A DNA stretch of 64,000 bases from Hymenoscyphus infarciens. Lineage: Eukaryota > Ascomycota > Leotiomycetes > Helotiales > Helotiaceae. The notes under the pieces were generated by a model, which was given only the letters and a program-made list of their open reading frames with translations, was not told where the DNA came from and made no database searches. The stretch covers positions 248,001 through 312,000 of the forward strand of contig LLCB01000029.1 of NCBI GenBank assembly GCA_001414345.1, given 5' to 3'. Of this stretch, positions 36,531 to 49,008 are shown one piece after another. Made by a program: the position numbers and the translations under genes. Within the stretch, counting starts at the first letter, position 1. Each line of letters starts with the position of its first letter.

Positions 36531-38400
36531 TTAACGAACGACGGTTTTCAAGTTTACCATCAAAGGCGGCTTCCCATAAGAAACAGACCAGGCAGGCATA
36601 TTCATCCAATTCTCCCATTCCTCACATAATTCAATGGCAAAACTGAGGTCGCACTATCAGCTTCCTCTCATTGTTTCTCATTTCCTCTCAAGAAAATATC
36701 TCACGAGACAGAAGGAAGCAAAACTTACTTCCACAACAACTTAGCCATAACAAACCTCATCTGCCCCATTGCCAAATTCCACCCAATACAATTCCGAGGT
36801 CCAGCTTGAAAGGGAGAAATAACAGCAGGGACATCACTAGCGGATTTTTCGTCACCTAGCCAGCGTTCTGGCATGAAGGACTCGGTTTCGTGCCAGCTCG
36901 CTTTGTTGTGGTCTGCTGCGCAGGGGTAGATTGCTACGAGTGTGTCTTGTTGACAGATGTCAGTACATTTCGCACTAGAAATAAACAGGATTTAAAAGAA
37001 CCAGACTTCATTTTTACTTTTTCTGGAACATGTTTTCCACAAATCATACTTCCCCCAACTCCAACCTTCCTCCTTATGGTCTCGGGACCGGCAAGGAAGA
37101 GTCTCATTGATTCGCTGCTTGCGGCGTTCTGGTATTTCAAATTGGTGGTGCTGGTTAATGTGATATCGCTTTCCGAGTCGAAGGTGGTGCGAATTTCTTT
37201 CGGTCAGGAGCTGGAATTTGGATGGGTTCTTGAGGAGGAGATAGAGCAGAGCCTGTTTTGATTAGTTAGTATGGAGATGAGGTTTGAGAGAGGGTCAAGG
37301 GGTTCTCACACCTAGAGCATTCACTACTATATCTGCTTAAATCACTTGTCACACGGCCAATTTCTCTGGGCTTGAGAATGTGTTCTGCTCTGAGAGCTCG
37401 GGATATGTAGGAAATCGACACTATTGGAAATTTAGAGGAAGTGGTGGAATGGGGGAGTGAGTTGTATAACGGATAGATCTTTCTGGCGTCCTACGCCGTT
37501 GCTCTTTGCGAGTCTCTTTCCGTGCGAGCTGCTATGTTAGCGTTGATGGGCTTCTTGTGAGCATTCTGGAGTTTGAATATTCTGGATATTCGAAAGAGTA
37601 TGTAGATGTAGAGGAATGGCTAGACTCTCATGAAAGATATTGCGTTGTTGAAGCCTTTTAGCATCAAGTCTGCGTTGTGTAGTGATTCTGGTCTCGTCTC
37701 ATTCTCACTTTTTATAAAAATTAATTAGTACGTCTAAACGATGTACATTGGCTAGGAAAGAGTGTGTGAAAAGGGGGGAGAATTCAAGGGAAAGAAACTC
37801 ACAGAGCATGAAAAGGCTCTCCATAGGTCATTTCACATGTCACATCTGCAGTCAAACACTCAAACCAATACCATTTATCCATCTCCTCTCCCTTAATCCC
37901 CTATCTTCTCAAAGGCTCCAAGACTTCATTCGCATGTTTACTCATCGTTCCTCCACGATTCCGTATCTCGTTGGTACCGAATCTCGATTTGAGGGGTTTC
38001 CGGAGTCGGGCATGCTGACCATCTTCTTCTTAACTAACCAGGGGTTTTTTTTTCAAACTCCTCGGGTGTTTTGGGGACATGGTTCGGGAGTTGAGGTATA
38101 CCGAGGGACTTGGAGGGTGTGTAGATTTCTTTCCAGACTTGCTGGGTGACGTAGGATAGCTCATTGGGGGCTGCTCTTACGATCTAAGGCTTGGGATTAG
38201 CATGCTCATTATTGTGAAGGTGGAATGGGGGTGAGGGGCTTACTTACTGGGCCATATTTGTTGTGGAGTGCTGTGACTTTGTAGGCACGTTTTCCTCGCA
38301 CTGCATAGGCGGAAGAGACGAAAGTGCTTGCGGCGAATATTTTAGGCCCTGGATATGTTGTTGGGGTGGAAGTAGAGACTCCAAGTTCTTCGACTGAAAA
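36531..38400 (-). pseudogene. Decayed cytochrome P450
   Basis: Minus-strand fragments follow P450 order. From the N terminus: YPGPKIFAASTFVSSAY and YKVTALHNKYGP (end 38248); IVRAAPNELSYVTQQVWKEIY (from 38183); DKWYWFECLTADVTCEMTYG (near 37860). Then ALLYLLLKNPSKFQLLTE, IRTTFDSESDITLT and the K-helix SSESMRLFLAGPE (ExxR kept); TLVAIYPCAADHNKASW and MPERW; and the heme loop FQAGPRNCIG with its Cys. The C terminus is FAIELCEEWENW..YGKPPLMVNLK, stop at 36531. An extra base between LLTE and IRTT breaks the frame, the I-helix GSETT-like stretch is missing, and the 37900-38050 segment has further breaks. Splice-like donors and acceptors remain. The substrate is unknown. Its 3' end lies 265 bp from the transposon border. 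Confidence 0.75.
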
Positions 38401-38460
38401 AGAGAAGGAGGATCTGGATGTTAAATTCGAGTTAGTGACGTGAAAATTTGTATTTGTTAG

Positions 38461-41400
38461 TAATTACAAAGCATTTATACCGCCAAGTGAGCGTGCTCCT
38501 CGATCCGAGTAGGGAGACGAAAGCGATGTATTTGATAGGGTTTTAGACGAAATGAGACGCGATGTGTCGCGTGCGTTGTGATGTGTCCAACTGAAAACAT
38601 TCCAACATGTTTACACCAACAACAGTAAATGAACAAGGGAGAGCTTACCAAAACGGAAACTCCTTCAATGCTCTTGAAATCCATGACTGCCCTGGAAGAT
38701 CTCGCGGAAGAAAGTGTAGAATTAAATGCAAAAAACAGAAGACGCGACGGTGGCCTGTCATATGGTTTCGATTTCCAACATCCCGTCCAACGCAACGACC
38801 GAGGATACGTACGTGTATAATCCTAGTTCCGTATGCTTTGCCAACTGCAGTCAATCGTATCTACATCAGCTGCGCCGCACGTTGACTTCAGCTCTAATGA
38901 AGCGAGACCTTAAGCTTACTCCATAGGCACTTTCCGCACCAAAACATCTCCGATATCATCGGCGAAAGGACTTTGATAGTGCTTTGATATTGCCCCGAAG
39001 AAGGTCGCTCCTTGCCTTAAAGGAATCTTGATCAAGGTGGTACGCCCGGTCTAATTTCGACAACCATTCCACTTGGACTAACAAACATATCAGAGACTCC
39101 GGATAATTCGAAACGTTCCACATACCAACCACAATATCTACCTATCAACGACTCGACCAAAGCGATTATGTTTCTGGGTACCTCACACCTCGATAAATTG
39201 AGGCATCATCGCTAGCAATCTTCCTAAGTTTGCATTACAAGCGCCTTCGGAGAAAGTGCTGAAGGGATTGAAGCCCGATACCAAGTGCTGGAAAATTCGC
39301 GGAAAGTATTCTTACCAATGCTAGAAGACAACAAATTCAAGAGACATGCATTCTTCGAAACAAAACCCAATGTTCGGATTGTATAGAGTCAATGATTCGA
39401 GTGAGAAAGTCCACGAAACGGTACAAGTAAGACGTGTGGATATTTGACAGGTGGTTCCTTCTCGATCTGCTCTAGTGGGTCATGCCAGGCAAGAAATTGT
39501 GAGGGGGATCAACGGGAATCATTCTGAGATTTGGAAGTTTAAGAGCGCGGCGGATCCTGGATAGAGAGGGGTGTTTGGGGCTTTGGAGGACTATGTAATG
39601 GAGTTAGAACCGGATCTACGTTAATGCTAGGGAGAAAAGATACCCCGTTGAGGTTTGTCTATGAAAATGGATTGTCAAATATTATTGAAAGAACCATCAA
39701 CCTAAAAGCTTAAAGGCAACGCAAGGAGACAATAAGCACCTGCTTCGATAGTTGTTTTTGTAAAGGTAGGGATAGGTTGAGTTTTGTCTTGAGAGAAGAG
39801 AATGGAGCATCGGTGCTGTGAATAGTTAGATCGGAGTCTCTTTTATTTATTTACTAGAGCGAGACTGTGAAGCCGCAGACGTTCATGTTCGGAAGTTTCA
39901 GACTCTCTCTATGGCACGAAAGAACAATGCGGGTTTACGAGTGTCATGATAAGCAAGTCTTGCTGTCTCTGAAAAAATCCTCGTTGCTTCGAAAGCAAGT
40001 CACCATGTGGTCACTCGCTTCCAAATATAAAATAGGAAATGACTGATTACTAGACAAAGAACAGGAATAGTGTCTAGAGTTAGAGCAAGATTGTCTTCAC
40101 TCGAAACTCTGCTGAATGCTGGCCCTTTCCACTCCCGCGAAAGTTCGAGCTTAGAGGAGAGGGAAGAAAGAAAGGAAAAGACATGAGGAAAAGACATGAA
40201 TAGAGCGACCGAAAATCATCTCTTCGTTAAGTCAACACCTTGACAGTAAAGAGTGGAAGTGTATGTAGGAAAGCGGCAAAGCCATCCGAAGGATCAATAA
40301 AGTTTGCAGAACCGTGATGGCCATGGTCTATAGAGTACTCTCCGGGAACCTTAAAAATCGTGCGGGTGTTGCACCAAAAACAGAAGGTTCAGGTTTAAGG
40401 TTTATTTAGGGGGAGAGTATCTGGACCCCTGTTTATATCAGAAATTCCCGGGCCGCGGGGTGGAGGCTGGACATCTTATGACACTTTGATTCATAAGAAT
40501 TACCGCGTGGTCTTGACTCTTTGGTTGTCAAGGATGCTTGGCAGCCTTGGGACGCCACCGATAGCAGATGCTACTTGTAGCTAGAGGTTTTCCGGGTTGA
40601 GGATATAAGATATTCATGCTAGTAATAGCCGGCGCGTCAGGATATCCAATGGCACTGAATTGCTCTTACTTCTAGCCCCCCTCTCCCTCCCCCTCCCCCT
40701 CCCCCTATTCATGGGATCCACGCACGATTGAGCAAGCACTGGTTGCAGAAAGGTGCTTCTGTCGCTTCGGCTGCCCCAAGTTTCCAGCCGCATTAGAGGA
40801 GACGCAGTCGAAAGGAGCAAGCACGATTCGTGAGGGCTATGCGATGCGACCAGAGGACGGACGGCATTGCAGTCGAGATGAAGCCGGTGATGGATGATGG
40901 ATGATGGATGGGTGATGGGAGGCGATGGAGGTGGATGACGGGATGAGTAGCAAGCGGGCGATGGAGGGGAGAGATTGTTTCGCTAGTGGAGAGAGAGGAG
41001 TTGTTCTTCGTACGGGTAGAGTACGCCGTAGTACGTAGTACCGTAGCGTAGGTTGCAATGTAATGTCTCATCTCATCTCATCTCATCCTCTCGAGGGGAA
41101 GCTGGAGGCTGGCTCACCTTTCCAGCTGTTCGGGGCCGGGGCCGGGGCCGGGGACTTTATTGTAGGTAACTGTATCGGCAGGGGACTCTGCCCGGGGCAG
41201 CGGTGTCGAGGGGCAGGAGCAGCCCCAGGGCTTGTGAGGTGCAGAGGTGCAGAGGTGCAGAGGTGCAGCTGCAGCGCAGGGCAGATATCAAAAGTGACGC
41301 TACCTACTCGTAGCGTAGACCTTACGAGTTTAGGTAGGTACCTTTTCTCAACCCCATTCACCGCCATCTCAAGCACGCTGGATAATTCCGAATTGGAAGG

Positions 41401-42255
41401 GAGAGCCATCATACCTACTCTACCATAAGGCCGTCATTCGGGTCGTCGTGTTTGAAGACCTCAATCATCTATTATATATCGGATTGGAGTCCTCAAAGCC
41501 TCAATTATGAGGTCTATTAAGGTTGTCGAGTAGAAGCCGGGGGCTGAGGTTACTATCAGATCCATTTCCGACGAGTACCTAGGTAGCTTAGCGTCGCGTA
41601 TCGCATGGTGACTTCCCTTTTATTTTAATAATCCAGTCCAGTCCAGTCCAGTCCAGCTCTTCCTGGTTCTATTCTCTGTCTGTCGCTAGCGTTGTTTGAA
41701 ATACTTGTAACCTCATGATTCAAGCACCGTCTTAACTTCATTGACTCCCAACTCCCTCCCTTGAGCCCATTCACAACCCTCCCCTCCTTTCTCACCCCCT
41801 CCTCTCATCTCCTCTCCTTTCCTCTCCTCTCCTCTCCTCTCCTCTCCTCTCCTCTCCTCTCCTCTCCTTTCCTCTCTCCTCTCCTCTCCCATCCTCTCCC
41901 ATAGTCGATGAGCCTTTCCTCCAGTACACAACATACACAACATCGCCTGGTCGTATCAATTGCATCAGCAGTACCACCACCAACACCTCCTCGATATCCT
42001 CTCTCGCGCGGTTACAGTATCACCCTCGCCGCGGTCCCTGACCATCGCGCTCGCCTTCGTCCGGTGCCCGCAGCCCAACACCACCGACAGCGCATCCAAA
42101 ATTGGTGGATTGCCTTCCCACCTGCAGCAAATACCTACAGCCCATTTTCCCTTTCTCATCCAGGAACGGCTCCAGCGCTTGCACATCCATACACATCTTG
42201 CAGATCAACCACAGGCTCATCCGCACAGACCGACTTATCGTCGCCGCCACCTGCA

Positions 42256-42290
<35 letters not shown>

Positions 42291-42450
42291 ATCTGTCAGT
42301 GCCCCTGTCGACTCGAAGCTCCAGCTACGCGGGGTTCCATCGATTCTTCAGCGACCCCTCCACCGCTCCTCAACGTCAAATAGTCCCCCTCGACACCTTT
42401 CTCCGACCGCCCTCTCGCTTTCTCGAGGGTTTTGCTCAACCACCTCTACC
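38461..42450. other. Gene-free stretch with microsatellite cluster and ste23 leader
   Basis: No supported gene. From 40680 the DNA becomes rich in short tandem repeats: CTCCCC (about 40681-40706), TCTCA (41066-41087), GGGGCC (41132-41154), GAGGTGCA x4 (41236-41267), CCAGT (41632-41656), CCTCT (about 41809-41890) and CTG x11 (42257-42290). The part after about 41,700 probably belongs to the ste23 promoter or leader. Confidence 0.6.
41809..41890. repeat. CCTCT pyrimidine microsatellite
   Basis: Near-perfect CCTCT pentamers for about 80 bp, all pyrimidine on the + strand, ending about 560 bp before the chosen ste23 start. Such CT tracts are frequent near fungal transcription starts. Confidence 0.85.
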
Positions 42451-45400
42451 ATGCCTTCCACCGTCTCCCAACCCCAAACGCCTGCCGCCCTCGATAGTCC
42501 CCTGCGAGAGCATAGGCACCGCCCCGTAGAGAGGTTGACAGACCGACTCGAGACCCCTACCCTGGATGATCGATCATACCGAGTTATTCGACTTCCCAAT
42601 CAGCTCGAGGTCCTATTGGTACATGATGCCGAAACAGACAAGGCCAGTGCGGCCATGGACGTCAATGTGGGAAACTTTAGTGATGAGGAGGAAATGCCGG
42701 GCATGGCCCACGCCGTGGAGCATTGTAAGCTGAAAATATCCTGGCCCAGTTGCTGTAACAAAACTTTGATTGCTAATCTTTCACTTAGTACTTTTCATGG
42801 GCACGAAAAAGGTATGTCGTATGGGAGAATTTCCCGCAAAAGTTTTTGGGAATTCCGAGAAAAAAGAAATTTATGAGCACAAGCTAATATTACCCAGTAT
42901 CCAATAGAGAATGCTTATTCCCAGTACCTCTCCTCCCACTCTGGCAGCTCCAATGCATACACTGGCGCCACGTCGACAAACTACTACTTCGAAGTTGCCG
43001 CCAAGCCTGCAGAAGATGCAAGTCCAGAGGAGTCATCACCATTATATGGTGCCTTGGATCGATTCGCGCAATTCTTTATCGATCCTCTTTTCCTCGATTC
43101 CACACTGGACCGAGAGCTACGAGCAGTTGATTCAGAGAACAAAAAGAATTTACAAAGCGACCAATGGCGCTTACACCAACTGGAAAAGTCCTTGTCAAAC
43201 CCAAAACACCCATACTGTCATTTCTCTACTGGAAATTTCGAGGTTCTAAAGACACAGCCCGAGGCCAGAGGTGTCGATGTTAGACAAAAGTTTATGGATT
43301 TTCACGAGAAGCACTATTCAGCAAATCGGATGAAGCTTGTAATTTTGGGACGAGAATCCTTGGATGCACTAGAAGAATGGGCAGCCGATCTTTTCGCAGG
43401 CGTACGCAATAAAGACCTCCCCCAAAATCGTTGGGAGTCCGAGGTGCCTTTTGGAGACGGGGATTTGTTGACTCAATGTTTTACAAAACCAGTTATGGAT
43501 TCAAGAGAATTAAATCTCACATTCCCATTCATGGACGAGGAACTGCTTTTCGAATCACAACCCAGCAGATATATCAGCCATTTAATTGGACATGAAGGAC
43601 CGGGAAGTATCATGTCCTACATCAAATCCAAGGGTTGGGCCAATGGCTTAAGTGCAGGTATGTTTTAATGTTTTCCCACTTTCGAGCCCATTTCCCGCGG
43701 AATTTAAACCTCCGCTCTTCCGCATAACATTACCTGCATATGTTACTAGCGATACAGCTTTTCCCACTTGTTTTTTTCTAGATCGACCTAGCGTGCCTTT
43801 CGGTACCTAATTGGTCACCCTGGTCTTGGCAATGCACAAGCCTTCGGCTACATCACAAGCTAGTGCTTGAATGGATCCTCTTATTCAAACATGACTGGCG
43901 AATACCCCTTATTTGAGTCAGCTTTGACTGGAGCTAATACTTCATTGAAGGTGCATATCCCGTCTGTCCTGGTACACCTGGGATTTTCAATTGCCAAATT
44001 CGTCTTACTGAAGATGGGCTGAAGAACTACAAGGAAATTGTCAAGGTTTTCTTCCAATATGTCTCTCTCCTTCAAGAATCTCCTCCACAGGAATGGATTT
44101 TCCAAGAGCAAAAGGGACTGGCCGATGTTGCCTTCAAGTTCAAACAAAAGACACCTGCCAGTAGGTTCACAAGCAAGATTAGTGCTGTTATGCAAACACC
44201 GTTACCACGACAATGGCTCCTCAGCGGACATAGCAGGTATGTTTTATTCTTTCGATGAAAGCAGCTGTGAGCTGGTTGATTCTGCACCACTAATATCCGA
44301 ATGAGTAGACTTCGTAAATTTGACCCAGCAGGGATCAAGGAATGCTTGTCTTTCTTGAGACCCGATAACTTTAGGATGACTGTGGTATCTCAAAAGTTTC
44401 CTGGAACCTGGGAGTCAAAAGAAAAGTGGTACGGAACCGAGTACACATACGGACAGATCCCTGCGGACTTCGTTGCGGAGATCAAACGGGCCGCCCAAAG
44501 CACATCCAAAGGAAGACTATCAGAATTGCATCTCCCACACGAAAATCAGTTCATTCCCACCAAGCTAGAAGTAGAAAAGAAGGAGGTCAAGGAACCAGCC
44601 ATCTCACCCAAGTTGATCAGAAGTGACGACTTGGCGAGAACATGGTACAAAAAGGGTATGGTGAATGTTCTATTTGCCAAATATTCAAGCTGACAATCAT
44701 GCCAGATGACACCTTTTGGGTTCCAAAAGCTAATCTTTTCGTCAACTGCCGCAACACATTGACTCACGCTACCGCGGAGAATTGCCTCAAGGCACAGTTG
44801 TACACGGATGTCGTGAGAGATGCACTGGAAGAGTATTCTTACGATGCCGAGTTAGCTGGCCTCGATTACTCAATCTCGAGCAACTCAATGGGCATCAAAA
44901 TTGATGTTTCCGGCTACAACGATAAGCTTCCTGTCCTGTTGGAGAAAGTTCTAGTCACCATGAGAGATCTTGAGGTTAAGGAGGAAAGATTCGAGATCAT
45001 CAAGGAGAGATACGCACGAGGATTGAAAAACTGGGATTTCCAACAGCCGTACAACCAAGTCGGAAGCTTCACCAGATGGTTGAACACTGAAAAGGGATAC
45101 ATTAATGAGCAGTTGCTCGCTGAGTTGGAACATCTCACTGCCGCTGACATTCAACAATTCTACCCTCAACTACTTCATCAAATGCACATCGAAACATTTG
45201 CCCACGGAAACCTCTACAAAGAGGACGCATTGAAACTCAGCGACCTGATTGAAACTACTTTGAAGCCAAGAATTTTGCCTCAAACACAGTGGCCTATTTC
45301 CAGGTCCCTCGTTTTTCCTCCTGGATCCAATTACATCTATCATAAGACTCTGAAAGACCCGGCCAATGTCAATCATTGCATAGAATATCTCTTGTTTGTC

Positions 45401-46173
45401 GGAGACAAGTCCGAACGGCAGCTGCGAGCCAAGACATTATTGCTCGATCAAATGACCCAGGAGCCCGCGTTCGACCAACTGAGGACCAAGGAGCAACTTG
45501 GCTATGTTGTTTTCAGCGGAGCTAGAACCGCGAAAACCACCATTGGTTATAGATTCATTATTCAGAGTGAAAAGACACCCGAATATCTGGAGTCCAGAAT
45601 CGATTCGTTCCTCGATGGATTCAGCAAGACACTTGCTGCTATGCCTGACGCGGAGTTTGAGGGCCACAAGAGAAGTTTAATCACTAAACGCCTGGAGAAG
45701 TTGAAGAACCTTGACCAGGAGTCAAGCCGCCTTTGGATGCATATTGACAGCGAGTATTTTGATTTTGAGCTCAGTAGGGACCACTCCAACGATTGAGACA
45801 TACTTTTACTGACTGAATGGTAGCCCAACAAGACGCAGCAAATATCAAATTACTAACCAAGGCCGACATGATCGCGTACTATAACTTCTTCATCCTCCCT
45901 TCATCCCCAACTCGTGCTAAATTAGCCATACACTTAAATGCACAAACTCCCGCAACTGACGCCGAAGAGAACGGCCTTATAACTCTAGCGCTTAACAAGG
46001 ATAAGAAAGACGAAGAGGATGGCGAAGTCGTCCCAGTCAAAACGGAAGGAAATGGCACGACGCCATACATCATCACCGATGTTCGAGAATTCAAATCAAG
46101 ACTTCAAGTCAGCGCAGGACCACAACCAGTCAAACACATCGCCGAGTTTGAGGAGCTGGACTCGAAGCTGTAG
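42451..46173 (+). CDS. ste23: Insulin-degrading-enzyme-type zinc metalloprotease (Ste23/M16A)
   Basis: Seven exons: 42451-42724, 42789-42811 (23 bp), 42898-43657, 43951-44236, 44309-44655, 44706-45773 and 45824-46173. They join in frame to 1035 residues, as in yeast Ste23 (1027), which trims a-factor pheromone and degrades small peptides. The inverted zinc motif HAVEH (87-91) runs across the exon 1/2 junction into LLFMGTKKYP. The third-ligand region LRAVDSENKKN, the substrate-exosite segment SSNAYTGATSTNYYF and the C-terminal half (FDQLRTKEQLGYVVFSGAR; SRLWMHIDSEYF) are all present. The last residues are FEELDSKL. The frame is open upstream to an ATG at 41908, giving a possible 181-residue extension with a poly-Ala run coded by the CTG repeat; I chose the downstream start because conservation begins just after it. 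The 293-bp intron at 43658-43950 is unusually long. Confidence 0.93.
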
Positions 46174-48088
46174 GAACAAAACTCATCATGTTAGATTTTT
46201 AGCTAGTTCTCGTCCCTCGTCACCTTTTTAGCATTCTGCACGGCGAATTCTAATGTCCTTGCACTGGATTTTTTTTTACGTGCTTGGAAGCTTGGGTTAC
46301 TGCTGGTTTTGTCGGGTTTTATTACAATAGGAGCTTATTTATACATTTCCTAGGCTAGTTTTTGGCATGGCCTCGATGGCTGTGGGTTAGTTAATGTTAG
46401 TTTGCAATGTGCGTTATAGATACCCCCTATAATACATCGACACACATGCCATTCATGATTTGATCCTTCCATTTCTCGCTTTGATTCGCTTCTTCATCAC
46501 GCTCCTATTGCAACTTGACAGAGCCAAACCACTGGACTTCACGTGGTGAACTGGTGGGGAGAACCAGCGAAGCCCGGCCAGGGTCTGATTTTTGCGCGAT
46601 GAGTAGGTATCACATATTTCGATAAATGAGTGGTAATGATGAGGTCTGGTGTACGTACCGAGTACGGAGTATGTACATGTACATGTACATGCATGCTACG
46701 CTGTGCTGTGCTGTGTTGCAGAAAAGGGGGTGGGGGGGAATCAATGAATTTTCCTGTCTTGTGTTTTCTTTGACGTATGTATATATATATATATATATAT
46801 ATATGCATGCATGCATGTCGCTCTGCTTCTCTTCCGCATGAGCTTCGCCTCCAGTGATCTTCTGGGGATCCGGGGAGGCGGGAAGATGGGAAGATGGGGT
46901 GATGGTTGCGTTGCCTGTTCCCTGTTGCCTGTAGGTAGGGTTACACTGCATCATGGAATTGGGCGTCTCGTTTTTCTTCTTTGGGAAGGGGGAGGGGGAT
47001 GAAGGGGTGGTGTGTGGTGTGTGGATGTTGAGCGGGGTAGGTAGGTTGTGGGCTGAATTGGAGGGGGGCTGGATTGGTTCTGTTTTTTTTCTCTTTCTCT
47101 TTTGGGGAGATGTTTTGTTACTTTGGTGTCTTGATCGAGGTGGTGGCGTGTTGTGCGTTGTGCTGGCTCTCGCATTGGGAACATAATGAGCGGGTGGGAG
47201 TGGCTTTTTCTTTTTCCTTTCTTGCTTTCTGTGCTTGGAGGGAGGTTGGGAGAGAGGATTTTACGAACGAGCTCGAGACGAGGTGACATATGGAGGAGGT
47301 TGGTGTTGTGCAGGCCGACATTTTTTTTCTTTTGCTTGTAAAATATAGCAGGAGTCGGCCACTTGGAATTGCCTTTCTCTCTCTTGAGAGTGCTGCGCCC
47401 ATGATTGCGAATCTCGGAACCCCCCACGTTCTCGTGGTACCAAGGGCCATCCTGCAGTCGGAGATACCTCCGTACTTTCTACATCTACTTTTGGGAGGGG
47501 TACACGGTATCTTCATCGTATTTGATAATGCTGGACGTGCAAACAGCTGGGTTGACCCTTCCTCTGGATGGAAGTCTGTAACGACGCAGCGCTTTTGAAG
47601 GAAATATTTGATTGTATTTTTTTTCAGTATGCCTTTACTTATCCCTTTTAATATAATTCGTCAGCTGTACCAAGAAATGGCGAATCGGGTGTCCCAATTT
47701 TTATCGTGGAATTTACAGTATCTAAATAATTGGTTAATTTCACTAAGTGTGTGTCATTCTCCGAGTGAACCGGTTACACAAGAACTCCCTTGCGGAGACC
47801 CCGACATGATGGCAAACCAAAGGTCAGCATAGTCGGGTTCACCAATCAACATTTGCCTTCGGAAATTCAATTGCATAAACGTGCGTGCAAGTGACCGCTG
47901 GCAAACAGCAACACTTTATAGGTTGTTTTGTAAAATTTATATAAAACCCTCTCCTTTACGATTCCCCTTCGATTCACTTTTCAATTAACATACCTTACCT
48001 AAAACCAGAGTAGTTACGGAAGCACTTTTAATTAACTAAAAATAGACCTAACACCTACTACAACTCCCGAGGTTACCCGGAGAACACC
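46174..48088. other. Intergenic, simple repeats, no gene seen
   Basis: Contains an ATGTAC repeat (46671-46692), an (AT)n run (about 46780-46804) followed by GCAT repeats, and purine/pyrimidine-skewed sequence at 46980-47340. Open frames overlap on both strands and are of low complexity; none is credible. Confidence 0.5.
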
Positions 48089-48151
48089 GTGGGCAATTTG
48101 CTCAGTACACGACGACCCTTTTTACTTGACCTGCAGGTGACACGCCTCAAA

Positions 48152-48600
48152 ATGGAGAAGGCCACGGGCACAGCACTTTATTCTCTACCTCCATCTACTG
48201 CTCTATCCCGCATCATTTATCAATCCCAGACGCCAAGTGGAAACCTCGTCCCAGTCTCAGCATTCATTCTCTGGCCACATACACCTCGTTCCGGTTTTGA
48301 TGGATACCCGGTTGTTGCATGGGCACACGGAACAAGTGGTACTTCCCCAAATGCTGCTCCTCCCCATATCAAAAATCCTTGGTAACACCAACGAGCCTTA
48401 CGCAACTCACACTCCAAGGACATGTCGTTGTAGCAACCGACTGTGCCGGGTTGGGTGTCTCAGTTTCTGCAGCGAGAACCCCGATTCATCTCGCATTTCC
48501 AAGTCACGCAATGGCGAGCACGCAGTGGGTTTGGATGGAATGGATTGCGAGTGTTGAGAAAATGTCGAGATATTTAGGAATCCGATCCGAGGGGGATTTT
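48152..48600 (+). pseudogene. Alpha/beta-hydrolase (secretory-lipase-like) relic
   Basis: The first part reads MEKATGTALYSLPPS, SRIIYQSQTPSGNLVPVSAF, ILWPHTPRSGFDGYPVVAWA, HGTSGTSPNAAPPHIKNPW and then a stop (48383-48385). In another frame, family-like sequence continues: LQGHVVVATDCAGLGVS and later FPSHAMAS. Together these match the N-terminal half of fungal alpha/beta hydrolases of the lipase type (HGTSGTS.N oxyanion region, DYAGLG). The expected nucleophile elbow (GxSxG) and the C-terminal half are absent. At least one frameshift and a truncation are needed. The function is lost; the original substrate is unknown. Confidence 0.65.
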
Positions 48601-49008
48601 TACATATTACTCGCGCTAAAGTGGAACCTAGGCCCCTTTTGGTCATGGTGCGCTCGACTGGAGGTCGCTTGGTCAGCCTCGATGGTCGCGCCTTCCTTCT
48701 GGCCTCAATTCGCGGACAGCATGCGTCACATCTAGTTCCGTCGTGGTTTTCTACCATGGCCCAAAGATTTTTTTCTGTCCACGTTTTTTTTACACGAAAT
48801 CTCTCCTTGATGGAACGCGTGGTCACAGTTCTTCCACGCCGAGAAAAGCTATATATACTTCCGAGTATGGATCTCGCTCATGAGTTTTAGTCGTTTCATT
48901 TTGTAGAAGTGTTCGTGATGTTAAAAATTGGATTGACATTTCCAAGTTACATAAAATTTGACAGCAAAGCCAAGCCCATCCATCTCCTGCACCCATCCAC
49001 TTACTACC

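Noticed and set aside
41713..41986. Glu/Arg-repeat proteins opposite the CCTCT tract
   Set aside because: Pure translation of a microsatellite, without any start context or similarity.
44546..45831. Minus-strand frames within ste23
   Set aside because: Antisense shadows of well-conserved M16 protease coding sequence.
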